From: Plastoroseomonas sp036499545
GTDB taxonomy: Bacteria; Pseudomonadota; Alphaproteobacteria; Acetobacterales; Acetobacteraceae
Reading direction: 5' to 3'
Assembly (NCBI GenBank): GCA_036499545.1
Contig: DASYDR010000362.1
Span: forward strand, 1 to 6,532
DNA length: 6,532 nt
Below are positions 1-6,436 of the stretch, piece after piece. Under the pieces are notes generated by a model. It did not search any database. It was not told the DNA's origin and saw nothing but the letters and a program-made list of their open reading frames with translations. Position 1 is the first letter of the stretch. Every line of letters starts with the position of its first letter. The translations under genes and the position numbers were made by a program.

Positions 1-277
1 CGACTGCACCGCGTTCCGGAACATGTAGCCCGGCCCGTAATCGCAAGGCCGTGCGCCCGTCACCCGCGACCATCAGCACCAGGCCGCGCCGGCGTGCCAG
101 CCGCGCCAGCGCGGCGAGCATGCCGGGCGCCAGGCCACGCGCCACCACCCCCGCCCCGCGCGGCAGCCGCGCCGCGGCGGCCAGCGGATCCGGCAGCCGC
201 ACCGGATCGGTGAACAGCCAGAGCCGCGGCCCCGTCTTGCCCTTGAGGCTTCGGGCCAGCGCCTCTAGCGTCCGCAT
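1..277 (-). CDS. ThiE/TenI-like thiamine phosphate synthase family protein, N-terminal part
   Basis: The reverse strand gives 92 codons with no stop, from an ATG at 277 to the window edge; the C-terminal part lies outside. The translation has a start like the ThiE/TenI TIM barrel: a first strand with LWLFTDP (residues 19-25), the stretch LPDPLAAAARLPRGAGVVARG (in two pieces around 28-48) where a conserved Arg follows the second strand, a third strand RGLVLMVAGD (64-73), then AGLHVPERG (82-90) at the place of the family's GVHLG motif. Classical ThiE joins HMP-PP and thiazole phosphate to make thiamine phosphate. The visible part departs from classical ThiE in the R-E-K region, so it may be one of the ThiE-like proteins of unproven activity. 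The frame stays open upstream of 277 with another ATG at 313, inside yggS. No good ribosome binding site precedes either ATG. It is divergent from yggS with 3 bases between start codons. Confidence 0.72.
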   Translation of the reverse strand, partial: MRTLEALARSLKGKTGPRLWLFTDPVRLPDPLAAAARLPRGAGVVARGLAPGMLAALARLARRRGLVLMVAGDGRTALRLRAGLHVPERGAV

Positions 278-280
278 CCC

Positions 281-949
281 ATGTCCGACGCCATTGAACA
301 GAACCTCGCTCATATCCGCGAGAGGATCGCCGAAGCCTGCCTCCGCGCCAACCGGCCGGCGGAGGCGGTGACGCTCGTCGCCGTCTCGAAAACCCATCCG
401 GCCGAGGCCGTCGCCGCCGCGATCACCGCCGGCCAGGCCGTGTTTGGGGAAAACCGGGTGCAGGAGGCGGCCACGAAATTCCCCGCCCTCCGGGCTGCTC
501 ACCCCGCGCTCAGGCTGCACGTCATCGGCGCCCTGCAGACCAACAAGGCACGCGACGCCGTCCGCATCGCCGATGTGATCGAAAGCCTCGATCGCGACCG
601 GCTGGCCGTGGCGCTGCGCGATGCCATGGCCAGGGAAGGGCGGCGCCCGGCCATCCTGGTGCAGGTGAATGTGGGGGAGGAGCCGCAGAAGGCCGGCATC
701 ACCCCGGCCACCGCCGGCGACTTCCTGCGCGCCTGCCGGGACGACTGGGACCTGCCGGTCGCGGGGCTGATGTGCATCCCGCCGGCCGAGGGGGATTCCC
801 GCCCGCATTTCGCGGCACTTGCCAACCTCGCCGCCCGGCACGGGCTGGCCACGCTTTCCATGGGCATGAGCGCCGATTTCGAGGCCGCGATCGCCGAGGG
901 CGCCACCCATATCCGGGTCGGCAGTGCCATTTTCGGCCACCGCGCTTGA
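281..949 (+). CDS. yggS: YggS/PLPBP family pyridoxal phosphate homeostasis protein
   Basis: This 222-residue protein is full length for the YggS (PROSC/PLPBP) family, a single-domain TIM barrel like the N-terminal domain of alanine racemase. It binds PLP without known catalysis and buffers free PLP and amino/keto acid balance in the cytoplasm. The PLP lysine is K37 in VAVSKTHPAE. Further family blocks appear in order: VFGENRVQEA, HVIGALQTNKA, IESLDR, VQVNVGEEPQKAG, GLMCIPP, LSMGMSADFEAAI and the phosphate-binding end THIRVGSAIFGHR. The ATG at 281 gives the usual short N-terminus before the first helix; no clear Shine-Dalgarno precedes it, and the upstream bases are already coding for the divergent ThiE-like gene. 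trpS follows in the same direction after 57 bases. YggS is often beside proC or yggT; neither is seen here. Confidence 0.95.
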   Translation: MSDAIEQNLAHIRERIAEACLRANRPAEAVTLVAVSKTHPAEAVAAAITAGQAVFGENRVQEAATKFPALRAAHPALRLHVIGALQTNKARDAVRIADVIESLDRDRLAVALRDAMAREGRRPAILVQVNVGEEPQKAGITPATAGDFLRACRDDWDLPVAGLMCIPPAEGDSRPHFAALANLAARHGLATLSMGMSADFEAAIAEGATHIRVGSAIFGHRA

Positions 950-1006
950 CCTGGATTGCACCCCAGGGGATCACCCCGCTTCTTCTTCGCAGATAGGCGA
1001 CCCGCC

Positions 1007-2008
1007 ATGCCCCGCGTCTTTTCCGGCATCCAGCCCTCCGGCGTGCCCACCCTCGGCAACTACCTCGGCGCGATCCGCAACTGGGTGCCGATGCAGAATG
1101 GCGACGAAAGCCTGTTCTGCGTGGTCGACCTGCACGCCATCACCGTCTGGCAGGATCCGAAGGAACTCGCCCGCCAGACGCGGGAAATGGCGGCGGCGCT
1201 GATCGCCTGCGGCATCGACCCGAAGCGCTGCATCCTGTTCGCCCAGTCGCATGTGCGGGCGCATGCCGAGCTTGCCTGGGTGTTCAACTGCGTGGCCCGC
1301 CTCGGCTGGCTGAACCGCATGACGCAGTTCAAGGACAAGGCCGGCAAGGACCGGGAGGCGGCGAGCGCCGGGCTCTATGTCTATCCGAACCTGATGGCCG
1401 CCGACATCCACGCCTATCACGCGACCCAGGTGCCGGTCGGTGACGACCAGAAGCAGCACCTGGAGCTGGCCAACGACATCGGCGGGAAGTTCAACCACGA
1501 CTATGGCGTGGATTTCTTCCCGCATATCGACCCGCTGATCCAGGGCGTCGCGGCGCGCGTCATGTCGCTGCGCGACGGCACCAAGAAAATGTCGAAATCC
1601 GACCCTTCCGACCAGTCGCGCATCAACCTGACCGATGATGCCGATACGATCGCGCTGAAGATCCGCCGCGCCAAGACCGATGCCGAGCCGCTGCCGGACG
1701 CGCCCGCGGCGCTGGAGGCGCGGCCGGAAGCGCGCAACCTGGTCGGCATCCTGGCCGCCGTGACCGGCACGACGCCGGATGCCGTGCTGCGCGACCATGC
1801 CGGCAAGGGCTTCGGCGCCTTCAAGGAGGTGCTGAGTGAAGCGCTGGTCGCGCATCTGTCGCCGATCGCGGCCGAGACGCAGCGGCTGCTGGCGGACCCC
1901 GGCGCGGTCGATGCCGCGCTGGGCGAGGGCGCGCACAAGGCGGCCGGCATCGCGGACCCGATCGTGACCCGTGCCAAGGAGATCGTCGGCTTCCTGCCGG
2001 CGCGCTGA
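1007..2008 (+). CDS. trpS: Tryptophanyl-tRNA synthetase
   Basis: This class I aminoacyl-tRNA synthetase charges tRNA-Trp with tryptophan using ATP, in the cytoplasm. It has 333 residues, normal for bacterial TrpRS. The N-terminus FSGIQPSG is followed by the HIGH-equivalent TLGN at residues 15-18 (like the TIGN of Bacillus enzymes). Next come CVVDLHAITVWQDP, the tRNA/Trp region NRMTQFKDKAG, the substrate-binding PNLMAADIHAY, VPVGDDQKQHLEL, and KMSKS at residues 194-198 (in DGTKKMSKSDPSD). The frame is open back to an ATG at 956, but that adds 17 residues with no family likeness; the ATG at 1007 starts MPRVFSGIQPSG, which fits the family, with a weak AGG at 995-997 as ribosome binding site. The next gene starts 3 bases after the stop. 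No T-box or trp leader is evident in the 57 bases upstream. Confidence 0.97.
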   Translation: MPRVFSGIQPSGVPTLGNYLGAIRNWVPMQNGDESLFCVVDLHAITVWQDPKELARQTREMAAALIACGIDPKRCILFAQSHVRAHAELAWVFNCVARLGWLNRMTQFKDKAGKDREAASAGLYVYPNLMAADIHAYHATQVPVGDDQKQHLELANDIGGKFNHDYGVDFFPHIDPLIQGVAARVMSLRDGTKKMSKSDPSDQSRINLTDDADTIALKIRRAKTDAEPLPDAPAALEARPEARNLVGILAAVTGTTPDAVLRDHAGKGFGAFKEVLSEALVAHLSPIAAETQRLLADPGAVDAALGEGAHKAAGIADPIVTRAKEIVGFLPAR

Positions 2009-2011
2009 TCC

Positions 2012-4012
2012 ATGGCGCCGCCGCTGCCATCGCTCGCCCGGGCTGCCGAAGCGCTGGAGGCCGGCGATGCGGCGGCAGCGATCCGCCATGCCCGCGCCGC
2101 GCTGAAGCGCGAGCCGGCCAATCTTGTCGCGCTGAAGCTGCGGACCCAGGCGCTGCTGCTGTCCGGCGACGCGGCCGAGGCGGCGCGTCAGGCCATGCGC
2201 ATCACCAGGCGCGAGCCTGGCGATGCGCACAACCACAACATGCTGGGCCAGGCCCTCGCCGCCGCTGGCGACCATGCGGCGGCGCTGGCCGCTTTCGCCC
2301 AGGTGCCGGATTTCCCCGACGCCGCCACGGAGAGTTTCGCGCGCGGCGCCCGGTTCAGCCCCGAAGACCCGGTATTCCCGGCGCAGCTCGGCAATCTGCT
2401 CGTCACCGCGCGGCGCCATGCGGAGGCGCTGGCACCGCTGCAGCGGGCGCTGCAGCTGCGGCCGGACGACGTCGCCACGCTGATCGATGCCGGCATGGCG
2501 CTTGGTGCCGGGGAGCGCTGGCCGGAAGCGCTGGTGCTGCTCGACCATGCGGCCACGCTCGCGCCCGATGATATCGTGGTCCGTCTCAACCGTGCCGATG
2601 CCCTGCTGCACCTGCGCCGTTTCGCTGACGCGGAGGCCGATTACGCCCAGGCGCGCCGTCTTCGCCCGGGCGATGCCGATGCCACAATCGGCCTGCTGCA
2701 CACGCATCAGCAACTGGCCGTCTGGGATGGGATCGAGGCGCTGGCGCTGGATGCGATCGCCCTGGGCGGCGCCCTGCTGCCGCTGTCACTGCTGGCCGCG
2801 ACCGACGATCCGGCGGCCGCGCTGCGGGCGACCCGCGAATGGGCCAGGGCCGAGATGCAGCACCGGCCCCCGGCGCCGGCACTCGCGATGCGGCACGATG
2901 ACGGGCCGCTCCGCATCGCCTATGTCTCCCCCGATTTCGGCGATCATCCGGTCGGCATCCTGGTCGCCGGGTTGATCGAAGCGCATGACCGCACGCGCTT
3001 CGAGACCATCGGCGTCGGCATCGGTCCGGTGCATCGCGGGGCCCTGCATGACCGGCTGCGCGCGGGATTCGGGCGCTTCATCGATGCGCGGGCCATGACC
3101 GATGACGCGCTGGCCGGGATCCTGCGCGCCGCCGAGGTGGATATCGCCGTCGATCTCGGCGGCTTCACCTTCCACACCCGCCCACGCCTCTTCGCGCGGC
3201 GGGTGGCGCCGATCCAGTTCAACTTCCTGGGCATCAGCGCCAGCATGGGCACCGATTGCCACGACTACATCGTGGTCGATCCCGTCGTCGTCCCGCCCGG
3301 CAGCGAGGCGCAGTTCGACGAGCAGGTGCTGCGCCTGCCGCATTGCTACATGCCGACCGACCGGGCGCGCGCGATCGGTCAGGCCGGGCCGCGCGCGGCT
3401 TACGGCCTACGCGCCGATGCCTTCGTCTTCGCCGCCTTCAATGCCGCGCACAAGATCACGCCGGAGGTGTTCTCCGCCTGGTGCCGGCTGCTGCAGGCGG
3501 TGCCGGGCAGCCAGCTCTGGCTCAGCCATCCGCCGGCGGAGACGCGGGCCAACCTGCTGCGCGAGGCCGCGGCGCGCGGCATCGCGGCGGAGCGCATCGT
3601 CTTCGCCGACCGGGTGGATTATCCGGAGCATCTGGCCCGCACCGCGCTGGCCGACCTGGCGCTCGACACCTTCCCCTATACCGGCGCCACCACCGCCTGC
3701 GACGCGCTCTGGGCCGGGCTGCCGATGGTCACGCGCGCAGGGCGCAGCTTCAATGCGCGCGTCGCCGCCAGCCTGCTGCACGCGATCGGCCTGCCCGAGC
3801 TGGTGACCGACACCCTGGCCGGCTACGAGGCGCTGGCGCTGGCCCTGGCGCGGGATCCCGCCCGGCTGCGCACGGTGCGGGACCGGCTCGCCGCCAATCG
3901 CCTGACGACGCCGCTATTCGACACCGCGGGCTATACGGGCGCGCTCGAGGCTGCCTTCACCCAGGCCGCCGGGCGCGCCCGGGCAGGATTGCCGCCAGCG
4001 CCGATCGGCTGA
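2012..4012 (+). CDS. TPR protein with GT41 (O-GlcNAc transferase/SPINDLY-like) glycosyltransferase domain
   Basis: This 666-residue protein has two parts. Residues about 7-225 are helical repeats of TPR type (about six; clear units at 37-70, 71-103, 120-153, 154-187 and 188-221, several ending in a P-x-D/G turn). After a linker, residues about 299-650 match the GT41 domain: LRIAYVSPDFGDHP (H312 at the place of the OGT catalytic-site His), DIAVDLGGFT, APIQFNFLG, FNAAHKITPEVF (K481 at the place of the UDP-binding Lys842 of human OGT), PEHLARTALADLALDTFPYTGATT (E539 to T561, with H540, R543, T560 and T561 at UDP-contact positions), CDALWAGLPMVT and NARVAASLL. GT41 enzymes move a sugar from a nucleotide donor to Ser/Thr of proteins; a related alphaproteobacterial TPR-GT41 enzyme is the flagellin glycosyltransferase FlmG of Caulobacter. 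Donor and target here are unknown. No signal peptide or membrane segment is seen, so it is probably cytoplasmic. The ATG is 3 bases after the trpS stop, suggesting translational coupling; no good Shine-Dalgarno is visible. Confidence 0.9.
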   Translation: MAPPLPSLARAAEALEAGDAAAAIRHARAALKREPANLVALKLRTQALLLSGDAAEAARQAMRITRREPGDAHNHNMLGQALAAAGDHAAALAAFAQVPDFPDAATESFARGARFSPEDPVFPAQLGNLLVTARRHAEALAPLQRALQLRPDDVATLIDAGMALGAGERWPEALVLLDHAATLAPDDIVVRLNRADALLHLRRFADAEADYAQARRLRPGDADATIGLLHTHQQLAVWDGIEALALDAIALGGALLPLSLLAATDDPAAALRATREWARAEMQHRPPAPALAMRHDDGPLRIAYVSPDFGDHPVGILVAGLIEAHDRTRFETIGVGIGPVHRGALHDRLRAGFGRFIDARAMTDDALAGILRAAEVDIAVDLGGFTFHTRPRLFARRVAPIQFNFLGISASMGTDCHDYIVVDPVVVPPGSEAQFDEQVLRLPHCYMPTDRARAIGQAGPRAAYGLRADAFVFAAFNAAHKITPEVFSAWCRLLQAVPGSQLWLSHPPAETRANLLREAAARGIAAERIVFADRVDYPEHLARTALADLALDTFPYTGATTACDALWAGLPMVTRAGRSFNARVAASLLHAIGLPELVTDTLAGYEALALALARDPARLRTVRDRLAANRLTTPLFDTAGYTGALEAAFTQAAGRARAGLPPAPIG

Positions 4013-4035
4013 GCGTCCGGTGACCGGGGTCAGCC
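4007..4035. terminator. Imperfect palindrome between convergent stop codons, possible bidirectional terminator
   Basis: GGCTGA at 4007-4012 and TCAGCC at 4030-4035 form 6-bp inverted arms. Inside them CCGG (4017-4020) and CCGG (4024-4027) can pair around a TGA loop, with an uneven internal loop of 4 and 2 bases between the two stems. The structure covers the stop codons of both convergent genes and the 17 bases between them. No T-tract follows on either strand, so a role in termination is only a possibility. Confidence 0.3.
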
Positions 4036-5706
4036 CAGTTCCTCCGGCACCGCGGCGATCCGCGCCGCGCGCAGCCAGGCCGAGACGCCGGCATCGGCGG
4101 TCAGCACCGCGAAGGGAATGGCCAGCAGCAGGCTCGCCAGGACGGGCAGGGCGAGCAGCAATGCCACGGCCGATGTCGTGGCGAAGAGCAGCGCCAGCCC
4201 GGCGCCGAGCGCGGCCTGCGGCCAGAACAGGCGCGCGGCATCGCCCCAGCGGACGCCGCGGTCGTCGCGGTTCTGCGGTGCCCAGCCCATGCGGCGGCCA
4301 AAGGGTAGGGCGGCCAGGAAAAGCGCCTGGTGCAGGATCCGCGCCGGTTCGAACAGGGCGGTGAACAGGATCTCGGCCACCACGCCCTTCGCGAAGGCGC
4401 ACCGCCCGCCATAGCGCGCCGCGAGGGCGGGCTTCAGCAGCACCTCGGCATAGCCGAGCAGCTTCGGCGCGTAGAAGCAGAACCAGGTGGCAAGCAGCAG
4501 CAGCGCCAGCAGGTCCATCGGCGTGCCGGCGCCGGCGCCGGTCGCGGCATTCAGCGCGGCGAGCAGCAGGATCAGCGCCCAAAGCGGCGCGCCGAAGAAC
4601 AGCAGGATGGCCTGCACCAGTTGCCAGCGCGCCATCGCCGTCAGGCCCGGCAGCTTCAGCAGCTGCCAGTACTGCATGTTGCCCGCCGCCCAGCGCAGGT
4701 CGCGGGTGACGAATTCCGGCATGGCGGGCGGATTGCCTTCCTGGCTGCCATCCTCGGCGGTCAGCACGCGCACCTTCCAGCCGGCGGCATGCAGGCGCGT
4801 CGCTTCCACCTGGTCGTGGCTGAGGATGTGACTGCCATCGGGCAGCGCTTCCAGCCGGCAATGGGTGCGGAAGGGCGCGATGCGGATGATGGCGTTGTGA
4901 CCCCAATAGGGGCCTTCGTCGCCTTGCCACCAGGCCTGACCGGTGCCCCAGCTCCGCATCCCGGCGCGCATGCCGAACTGGAAGAGGCGCGGGAAGGCGG
5001 CCGCCGCCGGGCGGCCGACGATCATCTGCTGCAGGATCGCGAGCCGGTCATCGGCCTCCATGCAGGCAACGAGGCGGAGCACCGCCGCCGGCGACATGCG
5101 GCTATCGGCATCGAGGCAGAGGAAATACCTGGCCTCGCCGGCCTGGTGATCGAGGAAGTCCATGACATTGCCGGCCTTGAAGCCGGTGTTGCGCGGGCGG
5201 CGGCGGTAGCGCACCGCGATGCCGCCCGCCGGCCGGGCCGCGATGAAGGCGGCGGCGGCCGCTTCCTCAGCCGCCGCGACGGCGGCGTCCTGGGTGTCGG
5301 ACAGGATATGCAGCGCGAAGCGGTCCGCCACGCCCTGGGCTTCCAGCCCGTCGAGCAGGGCCGCGAGCGGCGGCAGCACCGCGCCCATATCCTCGTTGCG
5401 GATGCAGATACCGAGTGCGGTCAGCGCACCGGGCCGGCCAGGCTTCACCGCGCGCAGCGCCGGCAGCACGGCGGCCACCGGATCGCGCACGCCCATCAGG
5501 ATGGCGAAGCCCACGATCGCGTTCGCGGCCGACAGCGCCGACCAGGGCAGGGTGCCGGCGAAGGCGATGAGCATCGCCACTTCGAACGCGCTCCAGCCGC
5601 CGCCCGCCAGGACCCGGGCGGCGACGGCCAGGAGACCCGCGGTGATGACGAGGGCGAGCAGGGCGAAGAGCAGGCGCCGCAGCGCCACGGGTTCGGACGG
5701 GATCAC
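4030..5706 (-). CDS. mdoH: Glucans biosynthesis glucosyltransferase MdoH/OpgH, compact form
   Basis: This inner-membrane GT2 enzyme polymerises glucose from UDP-glucose into the backbone of osmoregulated periplasmic glucans. From the GTG at 5706 it has 558 residues. Two hydrophobic spans lie near residues 11-31 and 41-70; the cytoplasmic GT2 domain is about 97-345, with ICIRNED (100-106), ILSD (134-137), the DxD-type LDADS (198-202), YWGHNAIIR (267-275), ILSHDQVEA (294-302) and RDLRWAAGN (335-343). More membrane spans follow near 363-388, 398-415, 440-466, 494-515 and 517-535, with the family block PQNRDDRG (477-484). It ends at VPEELG, matching the IPEE of E. coli OpgH but without the tail. 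E. coli OpgH is 847 residues; the long cytoplasmic N-terminus that binds FtsZ there is missing. The start is uncertain: the frame is open to 5940, but that stretch is unlike the family, overlaps the divergent gene, and GTG 5706 is the only sensible start just before the first membrane span. No opgG is adjacent. Confidence 0.9.
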   Translation of the reverse strand: MIPSEPVALRRLLFALLALVITAGLLAVAARVLAGGGWSAFEVAMLIAFAGTLPWSALSAANAIVGFAILMGVRDPVAAVLPALRAVKPGRPGALTALGICIRNEDMGAVLPPLAALLDGLEAQGVADRFALHILSDTQDAAVAAAEEAAAAAFIAARPAGGIAVRYRRRPRNTGFKAGNVMDFLDHQAGEARYFLCLDADSRMSPAAVLRLVACMEADDRLAILQQMIVGRPAAAAFPRLFQFGMRAGMRSWGTGQAWWQGDEGPYWGHNAIIRIAPFRTHCRLEALPDGSHILSHDQVEATRLHAAGWKVRVLTAEDGSQEGNPPAMPEFVTRDLRWAAGNMQYWQLLKLPGLTAMARWQLVQAILLFFGAPLWALILLLAALNAATGAGAGTPMDLLALLLLATWFCFYAPKLLGYAEVLLKPALAARYGGRCAFAKGVVAEILFTALFEPARILHQALFLAALPFGRRMGWAPQNRDDRGVRWGDAARLFWPQAALGAGLALLFATTSAVALLLALPVLASLLLAIPFAVLTADAGVSAWLRAARIAAVPEELG

Positions 5707-5786
5707 GGCGCCGGTGTATCCCGCGATCGCGGCAGCAAAAAGAAAGCCCTCGCGAAGTCGGCCCCGGCTGTCCGCACGGGGATCAT
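5703..5786 (-). other. Possible 27-codon leader ORF overlapping the mdoH start
   Basis: On the minus strand an ATG at 5786, preceded by AGGA four bases upstream (complement of 5791-5794), opens a 27-codon frame beginning MIPVRTAGADF. Its TGA (5703-5705) overlaps the proposed GTG start of mdoH in a GTGA arrangement. The ribosome binding site is better than the one at the GTG, so translation could be coupled. The peptide resembles nothing I know, and a short open frame can arise by chance in DNA this rich in GC. Confidence 0.22.
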
Positions 5787-5833
5787 GGCGTCCTGCCGTG
5801 TCCTTGCCGGAAGATTGGCATTTCGACAGACAG

Positions 5834-5884
5834 CACGCCGGGAATTGAAGGCCGCCCCGCTGACAGCCACGCTCGCCCGGCGTG
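5834..5884. repeat. 9-bp perfect inverted repeat in the divergent intergenic region
   Basis: CACGCCGGG at 5834-5842 is the exact reverse complement of CCCGGCGTG at 5876-5884, with 33 bases between. It lies in the 224-base region between mdoH and the exported-protein gene. It could be a hairpin in a transcript leader or paired protein-binding half-sites; 33 bases between arms is long for a simple dimer operator. The rest of this region holds no gene that I can support except the possible leader ORF, and I see no convincing -35/-10 pair on either strand. Confidence 0.45.
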
Positions 5885-5899
5885 ATCATGCAGCGCCGG
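5877..5899. repeat. 6-bp inverted repeat sharing an arm with the larger repeat
   Basis: CCGGCG at 5877-5882 and CGCCGG at 5894-5899 are inverted arms around an 11-base centre that begins with the palindrome TGATCA (5883-5888). Its left arm lies inside the right arm of the 9-bp repeat, so as RNA the two hairpins would exclude each other. It ends 16 bases before the GAGGAG of the next gene. GC-rich 6-bp arms are common by chance. Confidence 0.35.
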
Positions 5900-5915
5900 T
5901 ATTGAACCTGTCCGT

Positions 5916-5921
5916 GAGGAG
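5916..5921 (+). promoter_or_regulatory. Ribosome binding site that decides the start of the exported protein
   Basis: GAGGAG lies 9 bases before the ATG at 5931. A second ATG at 5923 is only one base after this site and in another frame, so 5931 is favoured. This is the clearest Shine-Dalgarno in the window. Confidence 0.6.
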
Positions 5922-5930
5922 TATGGCGCC

Positions 5931-6422
5931 ATGCGCGCATCGGGTTGGACGCGATTCCTGCCGTTCTGGGCCGCCTGCGGGATGCTGGCCGCCACCGCGC
6001 CGGCGTTCGGCGCCGGGGCGTCGCTGGAATGGCTGCTGCGCAGCGGCGACGCCGGGCCGCTGCTGGCCTGGGAAGAACCCCAGACCGACATGCAGCCGCT
6101 GCTCTTCGCCTGTGACGCCGATCGCCGGGTGGTGAGCATCAGCTTGGTGCATGAGCCGGAGGGCGCGCAGGACCCGATGACGGTCGATACCAGCTGGTCC
6201 TCGGAAGGCGGCCACATGCAGCTGGCCATGCAGGGTCATCGCATCGAACTCGATGACCGGTTCGTCCTGACCACGGAGACGCCGCTGACGCCGGAGCTCG
6301 GCCGGCTGCTGGCCGAGGGACGCGTGCTGCGCATCGCGATCGGCGGCCATGAGGAGATCATCCCGCTGGAAGGCTCGGCGCATGGCGTCGCCACGCTGCG
6401 CGAGCAATGCGCACCGCGCTGA
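5931..6422 (+). CDS. Small predicted exported protein with two cysteines, function unknown
   Basis: I do not recognise this 163-residue protein with certainty. Residues 1-28 look like a Sec signal peptide: Arg at 2 and 8, a hydrophobic core (about 9-22) and a likely cleavage near APA or FGA at 23-28. The mature part is about 135 residues with Cys at 61 (LLFACDADRR) and at 160 (LREQC, near the end), which could form one disulfide in the periplasm. Between them are alternating beta-like segments (VVSISLV, MQLAMQGHRIEL, RFVLTT, VLRIAIGG, EEIIPLEG). The layout of an early Cys in a strand, then a final strand, a small helix and a terminal Cys recalls small periplasmic beta proteins of the VasI type; this is shape only. 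It has its own good ribosome binding site, is divergent from mdoH, and is followed by a hairpin, so it is probably a single-gene unit. An envelope role is an inference from the signal peptide and neighbour. Confidence 0.85.
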   Translation: MRASGWTRFLPFWAACGMLAATAPAFGAGASLEWLLRSGDAGPLLAWEEPQTDMQPLLFACDADRRVVSISLVHEPEGAQDPMTVDTSWSSEGGHMQLAMQGHRIELDDRFVLTTETPLTPELGRLLAEGRVLRIAIGGHEEIIPLEGSAHGVATLREQCAPR

Positions 6423-6436
6423 AGGCCAGGCCCGGG

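Noticed and set aside
237..269. Possible yggS promoter with TTGAGG (243-248) and TCTAGC (264-269).
   Set aside because: The spacing of 15 bases and the weak -10 match are not enough to call a promoter.
946..996. Possible trpS promoter (TTGACC at 946-951) and a small hairpin GGGG-ATCA-CCCC at 966-977.
   Set aside because: No acceptable -10 box lies 16-18 bases downstream, and the 4-bp stem is too short to count as a terminator or leader structure.
956..1006. A longer TrpRS start at 956.
   Set aside because: It adds 17 residues with no likeness to the family; MPRVFSGIQPSG at 1007 is the usual N-terminus.
971..2713. A 580-codon open frame on the minus strand across trpS and the start of the GT41 gene.
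   Set aside because: It is antisense to two genes with clear family motifs and crosses their boundary. Its Arg/Gln/Gly-rich translation has no motif; such frames are usual opposite GC-biased genes.
5737..5758. Rho-independent attenuator before mdoH (T-rich run on the minus strand after a GC-rich stretch).
   Set aside because: The best stem I can draw upstream of the T-run has only 3-4 consecutive pairs with mismatches.
5707..5940. Extension of mdoH to the ATG at 5940 or 5889.
   Set aside because: The extra 61-78 residues are Cys/Arg-rich and unlike MdoH. The start at 5940 would overlap the divergent gene, and this stretch is less GC-rich, as expected of an intergenic region.
4330..6135. A 601-codon open frame on the plus strand opposite mdoH and into the exported-protein gene.
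   Set aside because: It is antisense to MdoH, which has the full GT2 motif set, and its low-complexity Arg/Gly/Gln/His-rich translation is typical of a shadow frame.
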